Source: CAVPGH01 sp046726955
Lineage (GTDB): Bacteria > Acidobacteriota > Vicinamibacteria > Fen-336
Reading direction: 5' to 3'
DNA: 13,525 nucleotides
NCBI GenBank assembly: GCA_046726955.1
Contig: JBKPBQ010000248.1
Coordinates: forward strand, 1 to 13,525
The notes beneath the pieces are model-generated. The model saw nothing but the letters and a program-made list of their open reading frames with translations, had not been told where the DNA came from and did not search any database. How positions within the stretch are numbered: the stretch's first letter is position 1; each line of letters starts with the position of its first letter. This document shows, in pieces, positions 1-7,100 of the stretch. Made by a program: the position numbers and the translations under genes.

Positions 1-88
1 GGACGTGCACAGATTGGACCGTGACCTGCTCGGCGGCGGCCTGGGCGGCCAGACAGAGCGCGGTCAGGACGACTGCGCCGAGGCGCAC
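1..88 (-). CDS. partial exported protein (N-terminus only)
   Basis: A reading frame on the minus strand starts at a GTG at 88..86 and runs off the left edge after 29 codons. The translation begins MRLGAVVLTALCLAAQAAA, a typical signal peptide: one Arg, a hydrophobic core and Ala-rich cleavage sites near residues 17-19. The mature part visible is only about ten residues (EQVTVQSVHV), so no function can be assigned. The GTG lies 5 bases past the stop of the GH16 gene and I see no good Shine-Dalgarno, so translation may be coupled to the upstream gene. The frame stays open and hydrophobic further upstream, so the true start could lie inside the GH16 gene. What is seen is only the signal-peptide-like stretch; calling it a gene is inference. 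Confidence 0.45.
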   Translation of the reverse strand, partial: MRLGAVVLTALCLAAQAAAEQVTVQSVHV

Positions 89-93
89 GACGG

Positions 94-966
94 CTAGCGC
101 GAATAGACGCGCACGTAGTCGACGCGCATCCGCTGCGGGAAGGTCGTCGTGGCATCGGGAGAGCCCGGCCACGTTCCGCCGACGGCGACGTTCAGGATGA
201 CGAAGAAGGGGTGGTCGAAGACCCAGCGCGTCCCGGCGGGCAGATCGGCTCCTGTCCGCGTCAGGTAGAGCGTGTCGTCGACGTAGAAGCGGACCTGGCT
301 CGGCTCCCACTCGACGGCGAAGACGTGAAAGCCGTCGGCGAAGCGCTGCCCGGCGGGAAGGGCGAACGATCCGGTGGTGCTCCCGACCTCCGCGCCGCGG
401 GGCGCGTGCAGGCTGCCGTGCACGGTCCCCGGCTCGATGCCGATGTTCTCCATGATGTCGATCTCGCCGCACGCGGGCCAGCCGACCGTCGAGATGTCGG
501 CGCCGAGCATCCAGAACGCGGGCCAGAGGCCCTGGCCGTACGGGATCTGCATCCGGCTCTCGAAGCGTCCGTAGCCGTGAGTGAAGAGCCCCTCCGTCTT
601 CAGGCGCGCCGACGTGTAGGGGCGCGTGATGCCGTCCGGACCCGTGAGCGTCTCGCGATTGGCGACGATAACCAGGTTGCCGCTGCCGTCGAGGGAGGCG
701 TTGGCGGTCCGGTCGGTGTACGTCTCGAGCTCCTGGTTGCCCCAGCCGCCGCCTCCGATGTCGAACGTCCAGCGGCTGCGGTCGACGCTCGAGCCCGCCG
801 CCCCGTCGAACTCGTCGCTCCAGACGAGCGTCCAGGTCGTGGGTGTCGGCGAGGGAACGGCCGCTGGGGGCTCGGTCGATCCGCACTCGGCGATCGGCCA
901 GACCCCCAGGAGGATCAACAGGCCCCACAGGACGGCGCGACCGAGCCGAGATCTCGATGCTGTCAC
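94..966 (-). CDS. GH16 family glycoside hydrolase (laminarinase/beta-glucanase-like), exported
   Basis: This 290-residue protein is a retaining endo-beta-glucanase of the GH16 fold, the family that cuts beta-1,3 or mixed-linkage glucans and galactans. The catalytic signature GEIDIMEN is at residues 167-174, with nucleophile E168, helper D170 and acid/base E173. Other family blocks are visible: WSDEFDG near 49, GGWGNQELETYT near 72-83, FWMLG at 151-155 and HVFAVEWEP further on. The N-terminus is a hydrophobic export signal (about residues 8-27), followed by a Pro/Thr-rich linker. A Cys at 28 follows PIAE, which would be an unusual lipobox because Glu occupies the -1 position, so lipid attachment is uncertain. 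The start is a GTG at 966..964; no strong ribosome site is seen. Length fits a single catalytic domain without a binding module. Exact substrate (laminarin, lichenan or other) cannot be told from the sequence. Confidence 0.93.
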   Translation of the reverse strand: MTASRSRLGRAVLWGLLILLGVWPIAECGSTEPPAAVPSPTPTTWTLVWSDEFDGAAGSSVDRSRWTFDIGGGGWGNQELETYTDRTANASLDGSGNLVIVANRETLTGPDGITRPYTSARLKTEGLFTHGYGRFESRMQIPYGQGLWPAFWMLGADISTVGWPACGEIDIMENIGIEPGTVHGSLHAPRGAEVGSTTGSFALPAGQRFADGFHVFAVEWEPSQVRFYVDDTLYLTRTGADLPAGTRWVFDHPFFVILNVAVGGTWPGSPDATTTFPQRMRVDYVRVYSR

Positions 967-1018
967 GGAGTGAATCGTAGCAGCTTGGAGGCGGGCGTGG
1001 CGGCGGTCGCGCGCCGGC

Positions 1019-1897
1019 CTACGGCTTGACCCGGTCGAAGAACTCCTTCTGGAGCGCGGGAGCGGACGGGTCGGCCTTCACCGTCTTGAGAGCGCGCACG
1101 AGCGCGTCGATCCGGCTCTCGGTCAGCACGCGACCGAGCTCGGCTGTGGCTTTGTCGCCCTCGCCCGCGTAGTGGTTCGGGTAGCCGGCATACCACCAGA
1201 TCGCGGTGTAGAGGTCCGGCAGGACCAGCCGCTTCTGGTTGGCGCCCGACTCGTCCTTCGCGTGGTCCATTTTCACGAGGTCGGGGCGCAGGTAGAGGAG
1301 GGTCGAGGTCTCGCGCTCGCCCGCGTGGTTGTCGCCCGCGGGGTCGGACTTTCGGAGCTTCTTGACCTGCTCGTCCACCGCGGGGTCGGGGGCGGGGTCG
1401 AAGAAGTACACGACGTAGTCGTGGCGCTCGGCGAGCTGCGACTGCACGAAGTATCGCAGCAGGTTCGGGTTTCCGCCGTGGCCGTTGACGATCACGATCT
1501 TCTTGAAGCCGTTGCGGCCGATCTCGTTGCAGGTGGCCTGGAGCAGCTCGAGGACGAGCGTCGGCGGCAGCGCGAAGGTCCCCGGCTGGTGGCGCGCCTC
1601 GTAGATCTGCCCGTAGAAGTAGTCCGGGAAGACGACGGCGTACTCCCGCTTCGTGGCCCGGGCCGACCACTCGCGCACGTGGATGAGGTCCGACCCGATG
1701 GGGGCGTGGGGCCCGTGCTTCTCGAGGATGCCGATGGGCAGGATGCAGGTCGCGGCCGAGCGCTCGATGGCCTTGGGCCAGTCGCCGGCCGTCAGCTCGT
1801 CCCAGCGGGCGGGCAGGTCCTGCGCGACGACGGCCGGCACGAACGCGAGGCCGACGAGCGTTGCCGCAAGGCACGCCACTGCTCTCGTCTTGTGCAT
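1019..1897 (-). CDS. creatininase family amidohydrolase, exported
   Basis: The 292-residue product belongs to the creatininase family of metal-dependent amidohydrolases, whose members hydrolyse creatinine, formamides or peptide-derived amides. The family motif GILEKHGPHAPIGSD is at 56-70, giving candidate ligands E59, H61 and D70 with the same spacing as E34, H36 and D45 of Pseudomonas creatininase. VNGHGGN at 137-143 supplies H140, and HAGERETS at 191-198 supplies E194. True creatininase has NGHYEN at the second motif; here the Glu position is Gly, as in the wider family, so creatinine is not the likely substrate. Residues 1-25 form a clear signal peptide (cleavage after AVVA), placing the enzyme outside the cytoplasm. 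The ATG at 1897 is preceded by GGAG at 7-base spacing. It lies 52 bases upstream of the GH16 gene on the same strand and could share its transcript. Confidence 0.9.
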   Translation of the reverse strand: MHKTRAVACLAATLVGLAFVPAVVAQDLPARWDELTAGDWPKAIERSAATCILPIGILEKHGPHAPIGSDLIHVREWSARATKREYAVVFPDYFYGQIYEARHQPGTFALPPTLVLELLQATCNEIGRNGFKKIVIVNGHGGNPNLLRYFVQSQLAERHDYVVYFFDPAPDPAVDEQVKKLRKSDPAGDNHAGERETSTLLYLRPDLVKMDHAKDESGANQKRLVLPDLYTAIWWYAGYPNHYAGEGDKATAELGRVLTESRIDALVRALKTVKADPSAPALQKEFFDRVKP

Positions 1898-1927
1898 GGT
1901 TCGTCTCCAGGTCTGGTCAGGGACTTC

Positions 1928-1933
1928 ACTATA
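1928..1933 (-). promoter_or_regulatory. possible -10 element for the creatininase gene
   Basis: Read on the minus strand this is TATAGT, placing a start of transcription near 1921 and a leader of about 24 bases to the ATG at 1897. The region is locally AT-richer than its surroundings. No convincing -35 box is found 16-18 bases upstream. The hexamer sits inside a small inverted repeat (GGACT at 1921-1925, AGTCC at 1933-1937). An 8-base perfect inverted repeat, tccaggtc at 1906-1913 and gacctgga at 1951-1958, brackets it, which could be an operator or chance. Confidence 0.3.
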
Positions 1934-1986
1934 GTCCGGTTCCAGCAGCCGACCTGGAAATTGAAGATTGGGGCTCGAGTTTCGCC

Positions 1987-2403
1987 CTAGTCCGGGAGGA
2001 TCTGGAACCGCCGATTACGCTTGATCCGATACACGCCGAAATCCCTCCGGTCGGTCGTGAAGACGAGGTTCGTCCCCAGCTCTTCGGCCAGCACGACAAG
2101 GGTTGCGTCCGCATAGTCCATCGGAAGGTCCGCGTACTGGGTAACGAGATCACGCGCCCGACGTAGTGAGCTCCGCGTCGCCGGGACGAGAACGGCGCCA
2201 CCAGACAGGAAGAAGTCCACGCAGGCTTGGCGTCCTCGCTCGAGCCTTCCCAGGAGATGCGTTGCTTCGGTGAGGACGGCTTCGGTGCTGACGACCGTTC
2301 GTTCCCACTCGGCGAAGAACACTGCGTATTCCAAATGACGCCGCTGGCTCCGATCGAGCAGGGACACGAGCGCCCCGGTGTCCAGGAGCAGCTCACCGGC
2401 CAC
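1987..2403 (-). CDS. vapC: PIN-domain toxin, VapC-like ribonuclease
   Basis: This 138-residue protein has the pattern of a PIN-domain endoribonuclease, the toxin half of VapBC-type modules that cleaves RNA with Mg or Mn. The acidic residues expected at the active site are present: D8 in LLLDTGALVSLLD, E46 in the helix TEAVLTEATHLL, D99 in DYADATLVVLAEELG, and D118/D121 in FTTDRRDF. Length is normal for the family. The start is a GTG at 2403..2401, which overlaps the antitoxin stop by 11 bases; no separate ribosome site is visible, so translation is probably coupled to the antitoxin. The partner is the ribbon-helix-helix gene immediately upstream. Assignment to PIN is firm; toxin activity and the RNA target are inferred from the family and arrangement. 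Confidence 0.88.
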   Translation of the reverse strand: MAGELLLDTGALVSLLDRSQRRHLEYAVFFAEWERTVVSTEAVLTEATHLLGRLERGRQACVDFFLSGGAVLVPATRSSLRRARDLVTQYADLPMDYADATLVVLAEELGTNLVFTTDRRDFGVYRIKRNRRFQILPD

Positions 2404-2647
2404 GACGGAGCGACTCGATGAGGTAGGCTCTGTGCTTCTCGGCGAGGTCTGGCACCCCCGACTCCAGCGAGCCGATCAGACCTCGGACGCGATCCGCGGG
2501 ACGATCCTTCTTCGAGACGGAAGGGCCGAGATACTCCCGGATCGCGAGACGCACGAGTTCGGAGGGCTTTCGTTGCATCCGACGAGACGCAGCCTTCAGG
2601 GCTCGACTCAAGTCCTGGGGAAGCCGGATCGTGATTTGGTCGTGCAT
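2393..2647 (-). CDS. ribbon-helix-helix (CopG-like) antitoxin
   Basis: The 84-residue product starts MHDQITIRLPQDLSRALK, a short beta-strand followed by helices, and continues SELVRLAIREYLG, which together make the ribbon-helix-helix DNA-binding fold in residues 3-43. The charged C-terminal half (about 45-84) would wrap the toxin. Such antitoxins neutralise the PIN toxin and repress their own promoter. I place the start at the ATG at 2647..2645; AGGAG lies 11 bases upstream (2663-2659), a little far but usable. A start at 2692 would add 15 residues that read like untranslated leader and would cover the AT-rich promoter-like stretch. The stop overlaps the toxin start by 11 bases, so antitoxin is made first, as is usual in VapBC pairs. 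Confidence 0.85.
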   Translation of the reverse strand: MHDQITIRLPQDLSRALKAASRRMQRKPSELVRLAIREYLGPSVSKKDRPADRVRGLIGSLESGVPDLAEKHRAYLIESLRRGR

Positions 2648-2669
2648 AGCGCACCCATCTCCTGAATCC

Positions 2670-2686
2670 CATTGTATTGCATTGCA
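2670..2686 (-). promoter_or_regulatory. AT-rich promoter/operator candidate of the toxin-antitoxin pair
   Basis: On the minus strand this reads TGCAATGCAATACAATG, an iterated 5-base unit (TGCAA, TGCAA, TACAA) in otherwise very GC-rich DNA. TACAAT (2676-2671) resembles a -10 box, which would put the transcript start near 2664, next to the AGGAG site. No good -35 box is visible. The repeats are the sort of site an RHH antitoxin could bind for autoregulation; that role is inferred. Confidence 0.35.
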
Positions 2687-2724
2687 CTTCAACTGGTGGC
2701 GCCATGGGGATCGCCGGGCGCGAG

Positions 2725-2737
2725 GGGCCGAAGGCCC
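2725..2737 (-). terminator. small hairpin after the GGDEF-PilZ gene
   Basis: On the minus strand GGGCC-TTC-GGCCC forms a 5-bp stem with a triloop, 7 bases past the stop codon at 2744. There is no U-tract, so it would be a weak or Rho-assisted terminator at best. It separates the cyclase gene from the toxin-antitoxin promoter. Confidence 0.3.
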
Positions 2738-2743
2738 GAGCCG

Positions 2744-4054
2744 CTACTCGCCGACGGCGCTCGGGGGGCTCGAGAGGACCGCGCTGCCGCCCGGCGCCTC
2801 GTTCGCCTTCACCGCCGCGAGGTAGGCACGCAGGCGGCGCCGGTCGGCGCGCGTGATGTGGACGAAGACCGCGCCCACCTCGTGGCCGTTCGGGCCGGGC
2901 ACGACGCGGGCGACTTTCAGGATGCCTTCCACCGGGTCGTGCGGCCGGGGAAGCTGCAGGCGCACGTGCACGAGGGTCGCCACCGGGATGGGCTCGCGGT
3001 TCGTGAAGAGCAGGCCGCCCTCGCTGATGTTGCAGGTGGCGAGGGGCCGGCTGTCCGCGGCCATGCGCGAGAAGCGGCCGTGGACGAGCGCGTCGACCCG
3101 CGGGTGCTCGCGCCGCTCGTCGCTGTAGGCCTTGACCCGGTTCTTGCCCAGGCCCTTCGCCATGTAGAGCCCGCGGTCCGCGCGCTCGACGAGCTGGGTG
3201 TCCTCGGTGGCGTCTCCGGGGAAGCACGCGAGCCCGACGCTCACGGTGAGGGTGCGCCGCTCGAGACCGCCGCCGATGCGCGCCCTCTCCACCGCCGCCC
3301 GGACCTTGTCGGCGAGGCGCAGCGCCCCCTTCTTCGGCGTGTCGGGAACGATGATCGCGAACTCCTCGCCCCCGTAGCGGGCCACGAAATCCACCTCGCG
3401 GACCGAGCGCTTCAGGACCTGCCCCAGCCGGCGGAGCGCCGCGTTCCCGGCGAGGTGGCCGTAGGTGTCGTTGAAGACCTTGAAGTCGTCGGCGTCGAGC
3501 ATGAGCAGGGCGAGCGGGCGCTGGTAACGGTCGGCCCGTCGCACCTCCTCGCGCAGCCGCTCCTGGAAGTGCCGGAAGTTGTAGAGGCGCGTGAGCTCGT
3601 CCACGATCGCCGAGTCTTCCGTGCGGTGCAGCACGCGCAGCTCGACGATCGCCGGGTTCTCCAGCTTCCGCTCGCGGCGCAGGAAGTACTGCAGGACGGC
3701 GAGACGAAGGTCGACGGCCTCCCCGAGCCGGAGGTTGATCGTCCGCCACTCCCCGAGCACCTGCTCCCAGCAGTTCCGCGCGCGCGCGGGCGGAAGATCG
3801 AGCCGCGCGAGCACGAAGAGCAGGATCGAGTAGACGAGCGGCCCGCCTTCGCCCTCGAGGGACTGGAGCCGCCGGGACCATTCGTCGGGATCGACGCACT
3901 CGTCTTCGAGGAAGCGGACGATCCGGTCGCGAAGCTGCCCTTGGAGCCCGAGGTCGAGAGGCGTGCGCCTCCGCCGGGAGGCTTTCGGAGCCGCGGGTTT
4001 CGGAGCCGGGTCGACCGGCGAACGTGCAGCGCCCACGGGCCGGCGTGGGTGCAA
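2744..4054 (-). CDS. diguanylate cyclase with C-terminal PilZ domain
   Basis: This 436-residue cytoplasmic protein should make cyclic di-GMP from two GTP. Its GGDEF domain spans about 145-310. The active loop RYGGEEF is at 226-232, and an inhibitory site RxxD (R219-E-V-D222) lies exactly five residues before it, so product inhibition is expected. The Mg-binding strand LMLDADDFKVFND is at 184-196 and VSVGLACFPGD at 271-281. A PilZ c-di-GMP receptor domain follows at about 312-415, with RxxxR at R315-R319 and NISEGG at 342-347 matching the [DN]xSxxG motif. The first 140 residues form an unrecognised helical domain after a basic Pro/Ala-rich tail; there is no transmembrane segment. The best start is a TTG at 4054 with GAGG eight bases upstream. 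An in-frame stop lies at 4108-4106 with no other start before the TTG; GTG at 4036 is an alternative. No EAL or HD-GYP partner is present in the window. Confidence 0.93.
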   Translation of the reverse strand: MHPRRPVGAARSPVDPAPKPAAPKASRRRRTPLDLGLQGQLRDRIVRFLEDECVDPDEWSRRLQSLEGEGGPLVYSILLFVLARLDLPPARARNCWEQVLGEWRTINLRLGEAVDLRLAVLQYFLRRERKLENPAIVELRVLHRTEDSAIVDELTRLYNFRHFQERLREEVRRADRYQRPLALLMLDADDFKVFNDTYGHLAGNAALRRLGQVLKRSVREVDFVARYGGEEFAIIVPDTPKKGALRLADKVRAAVERARIGGGLERRTLTVSVGLACFPGDATEDTQLVERADRGLYMAKGLGKNRVKAYSDERREHPRVDALVHGRFSRMAADSRPLATCNISEGGLLFTNREPIPVATLVHVRLQLPRPHDPVEGILKVARVVPGPNGHEVGAVFVHITRADRRRLRAYLAAVKANEAPGGSAVLSSPPSAVGE

Positions 4055-4080
4055 GTTCCAGGCCTCGCGCGCGAAGCGAA

Positions 4081-4098
4081 GGCTTCCCGCGGAAAGCC
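4081..4098 (-). other. imperfect hairpin between the fusion gene and the cyclase gene
   Basis: On the minus strand GGCTTTCC and GGGAAGCC can pair, with one G-U wobble and a CGCG loop. It lies 72 bases past the stop of the M28/serine-hydrolase gene and 26 bases before the TTG start of the cyclase. It might end the upstream transcript or sit in the cyclase leader; there is no U-tract. Little more can be said. Confidence 0.25.
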
Positions 4099-4170
4099 CG
4101 TCTGCTCAGAGAGTTCTCCTCCACGACGGGGACCTGGGACCGCTACCAGGAGACGTCCGGTTTTCGGCCC

Positions 4171-7100
4171 CTAACGATCCCCGCCGGGGCCAAGCCCGGT
4201 GGGATCCACCTGTCCTCCGAAGTGATGGACGACGGCCGCGGCGAGGCGCGCCTCGGCCTCGTGCACCCCTGCGGTCGTGCCCCGATGGTGGCCGACGAAC
4301 GCCACGAGGACGATCGGCTGGTCCTTGACCCACACTATCCCCGCGTCGTTCGCGACCCAAGGCTGGCCGTCGCCCGTCTTGTGGGCGATCGCGACGCCGT
4401 CGCCGAGGTAGCGCGGGAAGCGGTCGTTCACCTGCTGGCGCTTGAGGATCGAGATCATGAGATCGCTCGCCTGCTTCGAGACGAGAGTACCCCTGGCCAT
4501 GGAAGCGAAGAGCCGTCCGATCTCGCGGGCCGTGCTGCGGCCGAAGAAGAGGCCCGTGTCCTCGACGACGTGGCGGAAGGCCTCGCTCGTCTTGTCCGAG
4601 CCGTGCTTGTCGAAGGGGAAGAGCACGGTCTTGTCTCCGCTCGCGGCGGCGTAGTCCGGATCGAGAGTGGACAGCCAGAGGCGGTCCCAGTCGAGGTCGG
4701 AGAAGCGGATCCGCGTGTTGGGCAGACCGAGGCTCGCCATGAAGCTCGTGACCGCGTCGCGGCCCACGAGGTCGGTGAGGGCGTCGGTGGCGACGTTGTC
4801 GCTGATGATGGTCATGAGCGTCAGGAGATCGCGGACCGTGGGCTCGAGGCCGGGGTCGAGGGCGTAGAGGACGCCCGAGGGGATGCGGCGCTGGTCGGCC
4901 CGGAGGCTCACGCGCTCGTCGAGGCGCAGCTTGCCTTCCTTCACGCGCTGCAGCACGGTGGCCATGATCGGGACCTTGATGACGCTGAACGTCTCGTAGG
5001 ACGAGTCGGCGTCGATCGCCACCGTCTCTCCCGTGGCCAGGTTCTCCACGTAGAGGGCCATGCGGCCGTCCACTTTGTCGCGGATCTCCCTTAGCTGCGC
5101 TTCCAGGGATCCCGCCTCGGGGGCGTATGCATCGAGGAGTCGCGCGGCGTCTTCGGCGAGCCGCGTGTTCTTTTCGAGGGCTGCGGCCACGAGGGCCGCC
5201 TGCTCGCGCGCTCTCGTCCAGTCCTTCGCCTCCGCGGCCTCGGTGATCGCGGGCAGGGTCATGGCGGCGTACGTGTAGCGAGGCGCATACAGAAGATGCT
5301 TGAACCAGGGCCGTCCAGGAATGCCGGACGGATCGGCCCAGTTGCCCTCGAAGTCGAGGAGGGCGCGATTGATCTTGTTCCTGGTGGCGTCGTCCGGCTG
5401 GTCCCTCTCGAGCGCCGCGTCGATGCGCTGGTTCAGCCGTCGTCCGGCGGTTCGCAGCGCCCGCGTCTTCTTGACGAGATCGCCCGGGTCGAGCTCGTCT
5501 CGCAGACCTGGGATGATGTCGAGCTTTCTCAGGAAGTCCCGGATCGCAGCGCCGTAGGCCTCGACGTCCACCGGGAGGATCTCGGCGTTGGCGAGACGGA
5601 GAGCCAGGCAGCCCCACAGCTCGGCCATCAGCGCGTGGTACTTGAAGCTCGGATCGCCGAACCGGCTCATCCAGTAGTGGTCGTCGTAGAGCGAGTGGTA
5701 GACACCGTAGGGTCCCACGAACGACAGCTCCACGACCGGGCGGGCCAGGAAGTTGATGAAGACGGTGTGGTCGGAGCCGCTGCCGATCCCCTTCGTCACG
5801 AGCGTGTCGTCGGGAAGCGCGCCCTTCGCCAGCTTCGGGTTGGCGGGCTTGCTCCACGCGTCGTAGAGGGAGATGCCGGAGGGATCCTGCAGCTCCTTGG
5901 CGAGCTCCACGATCGAAGGAGCGAGAGATCCCACGGCGGTGACGTCGAGGCGAGGGCCGGACACGGAGGAATCGACGTTGAGGTACGCGACCGCCTTCCG
6001 GCGCAGCTCGTCCGCGAACTGCTCGCCCCACTCGGTCGAGCCCGTGAGCGTCACCTCCTCGCCGTCCCAGCTGCAGAACACGAGGGTGCGGCGCGGCCGG
6101 ACGCCTTCGCCCTTGAGCTTCCCGAGGGCGCGCGTCAGCTCCATCATGCTCGCGGTGCCGCTCGAAGGGTCGACGCCGCCGAAGACCCACGCGTCGTGGT
6201 GATTGCCGAGGACGACCCACTCGTCGGGCCGGTCGCTGCCCTTCAAGCGTCCCTCGACCACGTAGTTCGGCTGGACGTCCGTCTGCATGTCGACCTTGAG
6301 GTGCACGACGGCGTCGGCTCCGCCCAGCCGGTACTCCAGCGGGAGCCCGCCTTGCCACTCCTTCGGCGCGACCGGACCGCCTAACGCGGCGAGGATCGGC
6401 TTGACGTCGCGGTGCGACATCGCGACCGCGACGACCTTCGGCACCGACACCGCGTCCTCGACGGCAATCCGCGGCGCGCCGGGCACCGAGGCCCAGCCGG
6501 GCGTCAGGGGATCGCCGGGGATGATGTAGTCGTAGGCGATGCCACCCCGCTGCACGTGGCTGTCCGGGCCCCAGGGCCCGTCGGGAAAGACGGCGCCGCG
6601 CTTGTAGCCGTCCTCCGCGGGATCGGAGTAGACGATCATCGCCGCCGCCCCTTCGCGCTCGGCCGTGAGCGCCTTGAAGCCGCGATAGCTGTACGGGTTC
6701 GAGTAGCGGACGACGACGATCTTGCCGCGGGGATCGATTCCGGCCTCGCGCAGGCGGTCGTAGTCGGCGGGATTGCCGCTGTTCGCGTAGACGACCGGCG
6801 CCGTCACGTCGCCGGACGCGGAGAACGAGACCCAAGCCCCGCTCGCTTCCGAGTTCGCCGTGTCCGGGTCTTCTTTGTAGGCGTCCTCGCGCAGCGTCGG
6901 GACGTAGCGCGTCGGCTGCGTCATCTCGACGCGGATCTCGCGTGGGTTCGAGGAGAGCACGTCGTAGCGGTGAACCACCACGTCCTCGAGGCCCTGCGCC
7001 TTCCACTGCTCGGCGATGTCGAGGGCCTGGTCGTGGTTGGCCTTGGAGGTCGCGGGGTGGGGAACCGCGGTGAAGCGACGGTGCCACTTGCGAGCCTCGT

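Noticed and set aside
1929..4124. A 731-codon minus-strand frame across the cyclase and toxin-antitoxin genes
   Set aside because: Arg/Ala-rich translation; it spans several real genes with recognised motifs in other frames.
4133..4150. CCTGG/CCAGG inverted repeat after the fusion gene
   Set aside because: Only 5 bp with an 8-base loop and no T-run; expected by chance in this base composition.
2672..4174. A 500-codon open frame on the plus strand
   Set aside because: It lies opposite the GGDEF-PilZ gene, which has clear motifs. Its translation is Arg/Val/Glu/Leu-rich with no domain pattern, as expected for the antisense of a high-GC gene.
4106..7087. A 993-codon minus-strand frame overlapping the M28/serine-hydrolase gene
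   Set aside because: Out-of-frame shadow: Arg/Gly/Pro-rich low-complexity translation, with no motifs, while the overlapping frame carries two intact active sites.
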